DNA of 25,731 bases from JBBTYG01 sp964418085 (GTDB lineage Bacteria > Patescibacteriota > Minisyncoccia > UBA6257 > 2-01-FULL-56-20), in assembly GCA_964418085.1 (NCBI GenBank), contig CAYQKB010000011.1, positions 1 to 25,731 on the forward strand. The letters are read 5' to 3'. Below are positions 7,199-14,349 of the stretch, one piece after another. The translations under genes and the position numbers were made by a program. Every line of letters starts with the position of its first letter. Positions within the stretch are counted from its first letter, which is position 1. The notes below the pieces were generated by a model. The model searched no databases. It saw nothing but the letters and a program-made list of their open reading frames with translations, and was not told the DNA's origin.

Positions 7199-7367
7199 AA
7201 GTAATCGCGAATAATACTAATAGTAATCACGAATAATACTAATGTAAAATAAATAATGCGAATTTATTATTTTGCTATTCGCATTATTTGCTTCCATTCG
7301 CGTTATTGGCGATTACTCTAATATATTCGCATTATTTGCTTAAATTCGCGTTATGAGCGATTACTCT
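7199..7367 (-). repeat. Repeat-filled pilT-pilC spacer
   Basis: The whole gap is repeats. Two 22-bp tandem units (7200-7221, 7222-7243) differ at one base and carry GCGAATAATACTAAT. Two 43-bp units (7277-7319, 7325-7367) match at 39 positions and carry ATTCGCATTATTTGCTT. Their ends, AGTAATCGC and GCGATTACT, are inverted copies of each other, so the RNA could fold into a long hairpin. No ORF or promoter of note is seen. Confidence 0.85.
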
Positions 7368-8441
7368 CTATGTCCTTTCCAAAAGTATCCGCAACTCTGC
7401 CGGATTCAGTGAATAAAGTTCTGCGTTTTCAAGAGATATTTCCTTATTTTTGACGAGGTGAACAAGAGAGCGATTGAGCGTAATCATCCCCTCCTGCAAG
7501 CTGGTTTCTATCACAAGATCTATCTGATAAATTTTCCGTTCTCTGATGAGGTTTCTAATGGCCGGATTCACAATCATAATCTCCATCGCCGGCACGCGTC
7601 CGCCCGAGAGACGAGGAAGAAGTCGTTCAGAAACGATGGCGACAAGGGTAGCCGCAAGCTGGCTCGTCACCTGGCTCTGCTGGTCGGATGGGAACGAATC
7701 AATGATGCGGTCAATCGTCTGCGAAGCGGAGTTTGTGTGGAGCGTTGAAAATACCAAGTGTCCCGTCTCGGCAGCGGTCATGGCAGTCGAAATAGACACG
7801 GCATCGCGCATTTCCCCAATCATGATGACGTCCGGGTCTTGCCGCAGCACGTTCCTCAAAGCCGCGTGAAACGACGGCGTATCCGTTCCAACCTCACGCT
7901 GGGAGATAATGCACCTATCCTGTGTAAATAAATATTCAATCGGGTCTTCAACGGTAATAATGTGATCAGACCGGGTATGATTTATCTCATCAACAATTCC
8001 GGCAAGCGTCGAAGACTTTCCGTGCCCCGCGGGCCCCACCGCTAAAATAAAACCCTGCGACAATTTGCCGAATTCGTGGAGAATCGGCGGAAGGTTGAGC
8101 TCGTCAATACTTCTGATCCGTGCGGGGATGAGACGGAGTGATGCCGCAAGATACCCGCGCTGGAAATATACGTTCACACGGAACCGGGCCTTATCTTCAA
8201 AGCTGTACGCAAAATCCAGTTGTCGTTCCCGAAGCAGCCGCTCCCGCTGCTCTCCCGAAAGAAGTTCAAAAACAAGCCCCTCCGCCATCTCCGGAGTCGT
8301 AATGGGTTCTTTCTGAATCGGGACGAGCACTCCATCAACCCTGATGGTCGGCCTTCTGCCTACGGCAATATGCAGATCGGAAGCGTTTTGCTTCGCTGTG
8401 ATGACTAAAAGATCCCGCAGTTTTTCTTTATAATCTTCCAT
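7368..8441 (-). CDS. pilT: Type IV pilus retraction ATPase PilT
   Basis: 357 residues from the ATG at 8441 (MEDYKEKLRDLLV). An upstream in-frame ATG at 8492 would add an A/T-derived stretch and is less likely. PilT is a hexameric cytoplasmic ATPase that depolymerises pili. The N-terminal PAS-like domain has ASDLHIAVGRRPTIRVDG. The Walker A is GPAGHGKSST at about residue 136, matching GxxxxGK[ST] but departing from the usual GPTGSGKSTT. Asp box ITVEDPIEYLF, Walker B IMIGEMRD and the His box HLVFSTLHTN follow. The C-terminal AIRNLIRE motif, needed for retraction by known PilT proteins, is intact, which distinguishes it from PilB. It follows pilB in the operon across a 129-bp A/T-rich spacer. 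Confidence 0.95.
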   Translation of the reverse strand: MEDYKEKLRDLLVITAKQNASDLHIAVGRRPTIRVDGVLVPIQKEPITTPEMAEGLVFELLSGEQRERLLRERQLDFAYSFEDKARFRVNVYFQRGYLAASLRLIPARIRSIDELNLPPILHEFGKLSQGFILAVGPAGHGKSSTLAGIVDEINHTRSDHIITVEDPIEYLFTQDRCIISQREVGTDTPSFHAALRNVLRQDPDVIMIGEMRDAVSISTAMTAAETGHLVFSTLHTNSASQTIDRIIDSFPSDQQSQVTSQLAATLVAIVSERLLPRLSGGRVPAMEIMIVNPAIRNLIRERKIYQIDLVIETSLQEGMITLNRSLVHLVKNKEISLENAELYSLNPAELRILLERT

Positions 8442-8444
8442 AAT

Positions 8445-8570
8445 TAAGTTAAAAGTGTAAATCTCAAAATTAAAAATGTATGAATTCTCCAATTCGGGTC
8501 GTGAAACGACTCTTTAACTTTAACATTTTACACTGTCATTTTCCATTTTGATTTTTACACTTTCCATTTC
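8445..8570 (-). repeat. A/T-rich inverted-repeat spacer between pilB and pilT
   Basis: Imperfect inverted arms AAAGTGTAAATCTCAAAAT (about 8452-8480) and ATTTTGATTTTTACACTTT (about 8545-8565) enclose a small hairpin, GTCGT-GAA-ACGAC, near 8499-8511. The arms resemble other A/T spacers of this locus. Nothing coding is seen. Confidence 0.6.
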
Positions 8571-10292
8571 TTATCCTTCCTGTGTTTCACGAATTACTTC
8601 TTCAACCGAAACCTTCGCGTCAAGAGCTTTAAGAACGCCGTCTTGCCGGAGAGTGATCATCCCCTGCCTTTTTGCCTCGAGAAAAAGTTTCTGGAGCGTG
8701 GGGCCGGCGCTTATGATTTCCTCAACCTCCGGCGTCATTCGAAATATTTCGAAAAGCGCGACCCGTCCCACGATGCCTCTCCCCTTGCACTGCGAACACC
8801 CGCGAGCATGATAAATTTTGTAGGGAGCCGGGTATGTTGCCTTTATGTCTGGTGGTAAATCGGCCATCGTCTTTTCTATAATATCACGAACCGCCGGCAG
8901 CGGATCCTCCCCAACCTTGCAATTCTGGCATAAGAGCCCGACCAATCTCTGGGATATCATAACATTCAGAGACACCGGCAAAAGAAATGGCTCAACTTTC
9001 ATATCAATAAGCCGCGGGATAACACCCGCCGAATCGTTCGTGTGAAGCGTGGAGAGAACCACGTGTCCGGTAAGAGCCGCTTGCACCGCGAGCCCGGCTG
9101 TTTCCGAATCCCGGATCTCACCGACCATGATGATGTCCGGATCCTGCCGGAGTATCTGCCGCAGGCCGGAAGCAAAATCATATCCGATCTCCGGCCTCAC
9201 CTGTGATTGATTTATCCCTTCGACAAAATATTCAACCGGGTCTTCCAAGCTCACAATATTAACGTCTTCTTTATTGAGCGTCTGCAAAACAGCGTAGAGG
9301 GTCGTGGTTTTTCCGGCACCCGTCGGACCGGTAACAAGCACCATGCCGAATGGTTTATTGAGAGCAATCTTGAGAGAATCGAGATTCCGGGGAACCAAGC
9401 CGAGCCCCTCCAAGCTCTTGAGCCCGATCCGCGGATCAAGAACACGGATCGCAACTTTTTCGCCAAGTGGCGTCGGAAACGTCGCCACACGAAAATCTAT
9501 ATCCCTATCGGACACGCGAGTTCGAAATCGCCCCCCCTGGGGAATTCTTGATTCGTCTATCTTTAAACTCGAAATAACCTTCACGCGGGAAACCACGGGT
9601 TGTGATAGTTCCATGGGAAGCGATGCGGCTTCCTTCAGAATTCCGTCGACCCTGAAACGAATCCGCAAATAATTTTCGAGTGGCTCAATGTGAATATCCG
9701 ACGCCCTGCTTGCGAGCGCTTCCTTAAATGTATCGGCGACAATTTTGATAATCGGCGCTTCTTCCCCTTCTCCTCCCTCTTCGAGATGAACGACCTTCTG
9801 AACGCCGTCACCGGACCGGAGGTCAAGCTGCTGAACCGCACGCTCAAGCTCGGTGCGATACGGAGAATATTTTCTGATCGCGTCTTTAAAATCGCTCCAC
9901 GATATAAGATACACGCCGAGATTCAAACGCTCCGTGCGTGCAATAAATCGTAATGCTTCCTGCGCCTTGGAATTATCCGGATGAAGCATCCCGACCACAA
10001 GCAGATTGTCTTTTTTCCCCATCGGGATCGTTTCATAGGTACGGGCAGTTTCTTCCGGAACAAGTTCCAACAATTCTTTCGTGATTGCCTTGAGGTCAAT
10101 TTTTTTGTATGGAATTCCCAGAAGCTTGCTTTTTATTTCGGCAATTTTGACATCATCAACCAACCGCCCGAGTGTAACGAGCGTTTCAACGCTTTTTCCG
10201 GAAAGAAGAGCGTCTTTTTTTATTTTCTCCGCTGCGAGTTCGTCAAGAAGCCCGGCTTTTTGTATTTCTTGTAAAAGTTCTTGATCGGTCAT
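8571..10292 (-). CDS. pilB: Type IV pilus assembly ATPase PilB
   Basis: 573 residues from the ATG at 10292 (MTDQELLQEI); an ATG six codons upstream lies in A/T spacer sequence. PilB is the hexameric ATPase that drives pilus extension. The N-terminal ~150 residues form an MshEN/GspE-N-like domain (LGIPYKKIDL, RFIARTERLNLGVY). ASDIHIEP and RFRVDG open the ATPase domain. The Walker A is GPTGAGKTTT at about residue 322, the Asp box SLEDPVEYF, Walker B IIMVGEIRDSETA, and the His box HVVLSTLHTND. A tetracysteine zinc site, CQNC and CSQC near residues 455-502, is typical of GspE/PilB and absent from PilT. It lies first in the pilB-pilT-pilC run. Confidence 0.97.
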   Translation of the reverse strand: MTDQELLQEIQKAGLLDELAAEKIKKDALLSGKSVETLVTLGRLVDDVKIAEIKSKLLGIPYKKIDLKAITKELLELVPEETARTYETIPMGKKDNLLVVGMLHPDNSKAQEALRFIARTERLNLGVYLISWSDFKDAIRKYSPYRTELERAVQQLDLRSGDGVQKVVHLEEGGEGEEAPIIKIVADTFKEALASRASDIHIEPLENYLRIRFRVDGILKEAASLPMELSQPVVSRVKVISSLKIDESRIPQGGRFRTRVSDRDIDFRVATFPTPLGEKVAIRVLDPRIGLKSLEGLGLVPRNLDSLKIALNKPFGMVLVTGPTGAGKTTTLYAVLQTLNKEDVNIVSLEDPVEYFVEGINQSQVRPEIGYDFASGLRQILRQDPDIIMVGEIRDSETAGLAVQAALTGHVVLSTLHTNDSAGVIPRLIDMKVEPFLLPVSLNVMISQRLVGLLCQNCKVGEDPLPAVRDIIEKTMADLPPDIKATYPAPYKIYHARGCSQCKGRGIVGRVALFEIFRMTPEVEEIISAGPTLQKLFLEAKRQGMITLRQDGVLKALDAKVSVEEVIRETQEG

Positions 10293-10395
10293 ATAAATTT
10301 TAATTTTCAATTTTACAATTTTTAATTTTCAATTGAAAATTGTAGGTTTTGAAAATTCATTGAAAATTGATAATTATAAATTGAAAATTTTAATT
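10293..10395 (-). repeat. A/T palindromic spacer upstream of pilB
   Basis: The gap consists of repeated AATTTTCAATT and GAAAATTG words. It includes the perfect palindrome TTTTCAATTGAAAA near 10328-10341 and outer inverted arms (about 10297-10316 and 10377-10395). It separates the small PilP-like gene from pilB. No clear promoter is visible. Confidence 0.6.
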
Positions 10396-10689
10396 CTATG
10401 GTGCGATAAACGGATTTTCCCGCCCTGTCTCTGCGGGAGCCGGCAATGGCACATATTGCTGGAGCGACTGGAATGCGTCGCTGTTTGTAACCTGCGTGGG
10501 GTCAAGACTCACGTTCGCGAGTGGATCAATGTTTTGGTAATCGGAAGGAGAAGCGATTTGCACCAGATCGGGACGCTTAAAAAATATAAAATACGCCGCC
10601 ACTCCAACCAGCGTAAGAAGCGAAAGCCACATCACAATGCTGATAACATCGATTTTTCTCTCTCCCTCTTCCGTAACTAGTATTGCCAT
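10396..10689 (-). CDS. Small single-TM protein in pilP position
   Basis: 97 residues. The N terminus is cytoplasmic (MAILVTEEGERKIDV), followed by one TM helix at ~16-36 and a short extracytoplasmic tail ending PLPAPAETGRENPFIAP. PilP proteins carry a comparable proline-rich stretch ending in an R-x-PF-x-P motif before their β-domain, and this gene sits exactly where pilP does, after pilO. The PilP β-domain that contacts the secretin is missing, which fits a cell with no PilQ. An in-frame TGA directly before the ATG fixes the start. PilP-like function is inferred from position and tail motif only. It could also be an unrelated lineage-specific pilus factor. Confidence 0.55.
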   Translation of the reverse strand: MAILVTEEGERKIDVISIVMWLSLLTLVGVAAYFIFFKRPDLVQIASPSDYQNIDPLANVSLDPTQVTNSDAFQSLQQYVPLPAPAETGRENPFIAP

Positions 10690-10747
10690 TCAAAAAAATT
10701 CATCTTCATCCTCGCAACGACTTCTGCGAGTTTCTCCGCACGCTCTC

Positions 10748-10756
10748 ATTGTAACA
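10748..10756 (-). promoter_or_regulatory. Possible internal extended -10 before the pilP-like gene
   Basis: In the 120-bp gap after pilO the minus strand reads TGTTACAAT, an extended -10 form. There is no convincing -35 and the leader would be ~50 nt. It is a weak call; the rest of the gap shows nothing. Confidence 0.25.
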
Positions 10757-10809
10757 GAAATCAGATTTTTGAGTGGAGAGAGAGCTGGAAGGTATTTTGA
10801 GAATAGGTT

Positions 10810-11430
10810 CTACGGAGTTTGATAATACGTGGCAACGCTGATATTGAAGGTATACCCGCTAATCTCCTGGGTGCTTTTGTCTTTACCAACTTTAAATATT
10901 GGAGTTGCCGAAAGCGATTTGAGATCGAATATTCTGATGTTTGTCTGCAATTCCGAAAGAAAAGTTTTGAAATCTTCGTATGAACCGGTGAGCGCTGTTG
11001 TAAGCGAAAGCGTGCCAAGCGGCCGCTGCAAGGCCGATTTGAGATTCGACGGCCGTAAGCCGGAAACCGGGGAGGTATTTGACAGTCCGGAGCCAGAAAC
11101 CGAAATGCTGGTTAATTGCAGATTATTTTTTTGGGACAATCCGTATAACTGAGCGATTGCTCCGGGCGCATCCGGCTCGATCGGCAAAACAAGCGAGACA
11201 ACCCGCTGAATTTCACCGTTCGCGGTATCATACTCGGCAATCAAACCCTTAACTTTATCAACCGCTTTTTTCTCGCTGTCCAAAAACTGCTGTCGGCTTG
11301 CTTCATCGCCCTTAAGAGACAACGTCTCATCATATGAAGGCGAAATAAGCTCGAAATACATAACCAGGGAGCCGACAAAAAACACAATCCCCAGCATCAT
11401 ACTTAAAAATCTTTTTGTTGTTTGCTTCAT
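10810..11430 (-). CDS. pilO: Type IV pilus alignment protein PilO
   Basis: 206 residues, close to the usual PilO length. One TM helix at ~8-30 follows a short basic cytoplasmic tail. A coiled segment (about 35-80, DEASRQQFLDSEKKAVDKVKG) leads to a ferredoxin-like domain: IEPDAPGAIAQLYGLSQKNNLQLTSISVSG, then LTTALTGSYEDFKTFLSELQTNIRIFDLKSLSATP and YTFNISVATYY. The SYEDFKTFLSELE-type strand-helix is characteristic of PilO. PilO pairs with PilN to link cytoplasmic PilM to the machine. It begins 6 nt after the pilN-like stop, with no visible Shine-Dalgarno site. Confidence 0.87.
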   Translation of the reverse strand: MKQTTKRFLSMMLGIVFFVGSLVMYFELISPSYDETLSLKGDEASRQQFLDSEKKAVDKVKGLIAEYDTANGEIQRVVSLVLPIEPDAPGAIAQLYGLSQKNNLQLTSISVSGSGLSNTSPVSGLRPSNLKSALQRPLGTLSLTTALTGSYEDFKTFLSELQTNIRIFDLKSLSATPIFKVGKDKSTQEISGYTFNISVATYYQTP

Positions 11431-11436
11431 ACGTGT

Positions 11437-12030
11437 TTATGGAGTTGTTCCCGTACCCGTACTTGAAGTAGCTATCGCCGTAAACGACCGCGAAAAATAT
11501 TCTTTGGTAAGGACCAATTGAGCGCTGAACTGCCACTGATTTCCAGAAAGAGAAACTCCTCCAACGGTTGACTTCTGCACCTCCGGCTTCGTGTCAAAAA
11601 GCGCTATCTGCTGGAGGGCATCGTCCATTGTCTTCGACGATGCACTGAAAGAGATCTGATTGGATTGGAAAGTGACACTAAGATTGTGTATGTAGGTGTT
11701 CACCTGAGTGTTATCCTGAATCCAGTCAAAAGCACGAAGTCCGATTGTCTGATGTGCCAAAAGCGATTTTATGTTTGTAAGCTGGGAATAAAAACTGATG
11801 AGTTTTAATTGATCACTTGCAGAAACCTGTTGGCCGAATTGCGAAATCTGGTCATTTATTTTTTGAATCTCCCCAGACAGGTATGGTTTATAACCGAAAT
11901 CAAGCCCGAAATAAATTGAGAGGCTTACGAAAAATATCGTTCCGGAAAACATTAAAAGCTTGGACGACCAGCCCGGAGTTTTGGGTGGCTCCCTGCCTAA
12001 TTGTTCAACGACTTTTTGTGGAAGTGGCAT
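11437..12030 (-). CDS. PilN-like inner-membrane alignment protein
   Basis: 197 residues. A ~27-residue cytoplasmic tail (MPLPQKVVEQLGREPPKTPG) precedes a TM helix at ~28-46. Then come a helical segment (EIQKINDQISQFGQQVSASDQL) and a small αβ domain (SLLAHQTIGLRAFDWIQDNTQ, VNTYIHNLSVTFQSNQISFSASSKTMDDALQQIALFDT). This layout and its position between pilM and pilO match PilN. The INLLPWR-type motif that PilN uses to bind PilM is not recognisable; the tail is Pro/Lys-rich instead. The C-terminal Thr/Ser/Gly tail is low complexity. PilN by position and architecture; sequence evidence alone would be weak. Confidence 0.72.
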   Translation of the reverse strand: MPLPQKVVEQLGREPPKTPGWSSKLLMFSGTIFFVSLSIYFGLDFGYKPYLSGEIQKINDQISQFGQQVSASDQLKLISFYSQLTNIKSLLAHQTIGLRAFDWIQDNTQVNTYIHNLSVTFQSNQISFSASSKTMDDALQQIALFDTKPEVQKSTVGGVSLSGNQWQFSAQLVLTKEYFSRSFTAIATSSTGTGTTP

Positions 12031-12052
12031 ATGATAAGTAAATTAAAATTCT

Positions 12053-12195
12053 GTCATTCCCGTGAAAACGGGAATCCAGAACGGAAAATCTGGATCCCTG
12101 CCTCCGCTCGCCTCGCTGGAGCTCCGGCGAAGCGGGCGGGGATGACATTCGGAAATGTCATTTTTAATTTTTCATTCTTCATTTTTCATTTTTAT
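12053..12195. repeat. Composite palindromic repeat between pilM and pilN
   Basis: Left arm GTCATTCCCG-TGAAAA-CGGGAATCCAG (12053-12079) faces a right arm CTGGATCCCTGCC...GGGCGGGGATGAC (12090-12146), so the two form a large inverted repeat with internal hairpins. A tail, CATTCGGAAATGTCATTTTT and further A/T, continues to ~12195 and supplies the last codons of pilM. The right arm and tail match the repeat inside pilD. Confidence 0.8.
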
Positions 12196-13267
12196 GCAAA
12201 GCAAGACCTAGGGCGACACTCATGATGGGATTAAGCTCGGGTATCATCGGAATCATACTCGAAGGGTACTCGAACTGAGAAAATGGAGCTGCCTTCACGA
12301 CCGGAAAACCAAACTCCTTTTCAAAATACGTCTCGATTCCCGCAAGATTCGCTCCCCCGCCGGAAAGTATCAGTCGCTCGATTTTTGGAAATTGCGGAAA
12401 TTGATTTTGATACTTGAAAATAGAATTCTTGACTTCATTGATTATAGCATCCAAAAAGGGAAGCATTATTGTGGACAACTCCGACCCCGGACCTACTCCG
12501 ATGATGCCGCGGTCTTTTTTGAGCTCTTCCGCCCGGAGCGGCGTTATCCCAAGACTCGTCGCCAAAGCCTGGGTAAGCGACGCGCCAGCAAAATCACTCT
12601 GCGCGTTAAATTTCAACTGCCCCTGATCGAGAAAAGCGATATTGGTTGAACGACTCCCGATGTCGACAACAACGGTGGGAGTCGGATCTGTGGCTCCGAA
12701 AATTCGGGCGATGCTCAAGCTCTCAAGCTCCAGAGCGACAAGCTTCAATCCCGCAAGTTTGAAGATGTTCTGATATTTTCTGATAGTCTCTTGCGGTACC
12801 GACACCATAAGAACCCGGATATGCTTGAACCCGCGATCATCGGAAAACTCTCCGACTTTTATCCAATCAAGCGCAACTTCCGAAAGCGGAATTGGAACAT
12901 ATTGCTTCGCCTGGAAAGGTATCGCGCGTTCAAGATCAGCTGTACTCATATCGGGAAAATCGAGCACGGTGGTAAACGCCGAAAACGCGGGAATGGACGC
13001 GACCGCCTCAACAGTCTTGATCTTCATCTGTTTCAATATGAGGCGTAGCAGTTCAATGACTTCCTTTTCGAAAAGTTTCAGCGTGCTTGTTTGTAAAACC
13101 TGGTTTGCTCGCGAGAGAGAACCCCCCGATTCCAAAAAACCGTAGTTTATTACCCGAGGGATGCGCCCTCCCCGCTGAACTTCGGCGACTTTTATAGACG
13201 TGGTCCCAATATCAACGCCTAAACATGCTGTAGAATTATTTTTAAAAAACTTGAAAATGTCTGCCAT
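12179..13267 (-). CDS. pilM: Type IV pilus ATPase-fold protein PilM
   Basis: 362 residues from the ATG at 13267 (MADIFKFFKN); upstream in-frame ATGs run into the fold-back element. PilM is an actin/FtsA-fold cytoplasmic protein that binds the PilN tail. The phosphate-1 motif is LGVDIGTTSIKVAEV near the N terminus, phosphate-2 is VVVDIGSRSTNIAFLD, and the adenosine motif LILSGGGANLAGIETYF. AIPFQAKQYVPIPLSEVALDW is the characteristic PilM segment. It is the first gene of the pil block. The last codons (KNEK-stop) are formed by the A/T tail of the palindromic repeat that fills the pilM-pilN gap. A TATAAT ends 7 nt before the ATG. Confidence 0.95.
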   Translation of the reverse strand: MADIFKFFKNNSTACLGVDIGTTSIKVAEVQRGGRIPRVINYGFLESGGSLSRANQVLQTSTLKLFEKEVIELLRLILKQMKIKTVEAVASIPAFSAFTTVLDFPDMSTADLERAIPFQAKQYVPIPLSEVALDWIKVGEFSDDRGFKHIRVLMVSVPQETIRKYQNIFKLAGLKLVALELESLSIARIFGATDPTPTVVVDIGSRSTNIAFLDQGQLKFNAQSDFAGASLTQALATSLGITPLRAEELKKDRGIIGVGPGSELSTIMLPFLDAIINEVKNSIFKYQNQFPQFPKIERLILSGGGANLAGIETYFEKEFGFPVVKAAPFSQFEYPSSMIPMIPELNPIMSVALGLALHKNEK

Positions 13268-13274
13268 TCGGTTA

Positions 13275-13280
13275 ATTATA
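13275..13280 (-). promoter_or_regulatory. -10 box of pilM, leaderless arrangement, at the fold-back element end
   Basis: The minus strand reads GAGGTC, TATAAT, TAACCGA, ATG. The -10 matches consensus fully and sits 7 nt before the pilM start. It abuts the terminal inverted repeat of the element at 13277-13586. No good -35 is evident. Confidence 0.55.
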
Positions 13281-13586
13281 GACCTCATCCCAAAAATATC
13301 CCAGTCCGCGTTGCGTGCGATTTTGCCCTTCCCGCACGGCGCGACGAGGAAGTTGTGCGAGACGCACTGCGCCCGAGTCGCAACACAGCGGGAAGGCGCA
13401 AACCGCCGCAACCCAAAGGGATATGGTCAATTCCCGCACTGCCGCCGGCACTCCTCCTTATAGTGCGTCAAGCACAATTTCGTCGCCCGCCTCGCCGAAG
13501 ACGTCGAGTCGAGGCGGGTCGTTTCTTGGCAGCGCAAGAATTGACCAATATCGCGGGCGGGAGTATTTTTTGGATGAGGTCTATAG
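13277..13586. mobile_element. MITE-like fold-back element between pilM and comFC
   Basis: The 354-bp gap between pilM and comFC is occupied by this GC-rich non-coding element. Its ends are TATAGACCTCATCC and GGATGAGGTCTATA, extending inward as imperfect inverted arms to ~13310 and ~13553 (CCAAAAATATCCC against GAGTATTTTTTGG). A second inverted pair is TGGTCAATTC...GCACTGCC (13424-13444) against GGCAGCGCAAGAATTGACCA (13529-13548). Inner hairpins are CTTCCCGC/GCGGGAAG (about 13328-13395) and CCCGCCTCG/CGAGGCGGG (about 13487-13518). TATA/TA at both ends could be a target duplication, but it is self-palindromic. No transposase is present. It could instead be a structured RNA. Confidence 0.6.
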
Positions 13587-13621
13587 GAGACGCCACAGAA
13601 TTCGACCGCCGATGAATCTCC

Positions 13622-14344
13622 GTGATTATCATGATCATAAAGTCTATCTTCAATCTCATATTCCCTCCGAAGTGTGTCAGCTGTGAAAAGCAGACAAAGC
13701 AAGACACCGCAATCTGCGAAACATGCTTTTCCGGCATATCCCTAAACCAAACACTATTCTGTGGAGAGTGCCGGGCACGCCTCCCAGAAGGGAAGAAAAT
13801 ATGCCACAAGGACACCCCATATGTATTGGGGGCTGCAGCGCAATACGAGGATGGAGCGGTGAAAGCCCTCGTGCACGCCTTGAAATTCAGATATATAAAA
13901 GATGCAGGGAGCGCACTCGGAGAGCTTATCACCACATATGCCGCCTCCGTTGAAACGATCTTAAAAAATGTGGAAACAGAAAAAGAAAACGTTATTGTAA
14001 TACCGATTCCGCTTTCAAAAAAGCGCTTGCGCAGTCGGGGGTTCAATCAATCGGAGATCATCGCGCGTGTATTCGCCAAAAAATATGGGCTCACGCTGAA
14101 AACCGACTACCTCATGCGCACAAAAGACACAAAGCCCCAGAGCGAAACGCGAGGCCGCGCCGAGCGACTCGAAAACATTCGCGGATGTTTCGCGGTTCAA
14201 AACGAGTCGTTATTCAGCACAAAAGACACGATCATTCTGATAGACGACGTCATCACGTCCGGTGAAACCGTCCGTGCAGCCGCGGAAGAACTGAAGGGCG
14301 CCGGAGCAAAGCGCATTATCGCCCTCGTCGCCTCAAAAGCATAA
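13622..14344 (+). CDS. comFC: ComFC family phosphoribosyltransferase-like competence protein
   Basis: 240 residues from a GTG at 13622; the ATG at 13631 is an equally good start. An N-terminal zinc-finger region has CVSC and CETC (about residues 18-35) and then FCGEC. The C-terminal phosphoribosyltransferase domain includes VIPIPLSKKRLRSRGFNQSEIIA and the PRPP loop ILIDDVITSGETVRAA, typical of ComF/GntX. ComFC is needed in known species for moving transforming single-stranded DNA into the cytoplasm. It is divergent from the pilus block, with only the fold-back element between them, which fits a joint DNA-uptake role. No Shine-Dalgarno site is visible at either start. Confidence 0.93.
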   Translation: MIIMIIKSIFNLIFPPKCVSCEKQTKQDTAICETCFSGISLNQTLFCGECRARLPEGKKICHKDTPYVLGAAAQYEDGAVKALVHALKFRYIKDAGSALGELITTYAASVETILKNVETEKENVIVIPIPLSKKRLRSRGFNQSEIIARVFAKKYGLTLKTDYLMRTKDTKPQSETRGRAERLENIRGCFAVQNESLFSTKDTIILIDDVITSGETVRAAAEELKGAGAKRIIALVASKA

Positions 14345-14349
14345 ACATC

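Noticed and set aside
7199..7367. Possible CRISPR array
   Set aside because: The repeats are contiguous or inverted, have no unique spacers of uniform length, and no cas genes are nearby.
12001..12225. 74-codon plus-strand frame containing CHSRENGNPE and RAGMT
   Set aside because: This is the translation of the palindromic repeat between pilM and pilN, not a gene.
13315..13686. 123-codon plus-strand frame upstream of comFC
   Set aside because: It lies in the GC-rich fold-back element, is Ser/Arg/Pro-biased with no domain, and overlaps the comFC start in another frame.
13468..14046. 192-codon minus-strand frame opposite comFC
   Set aside because: It is an antisense shadow of the well-supported comFC coding sequence.
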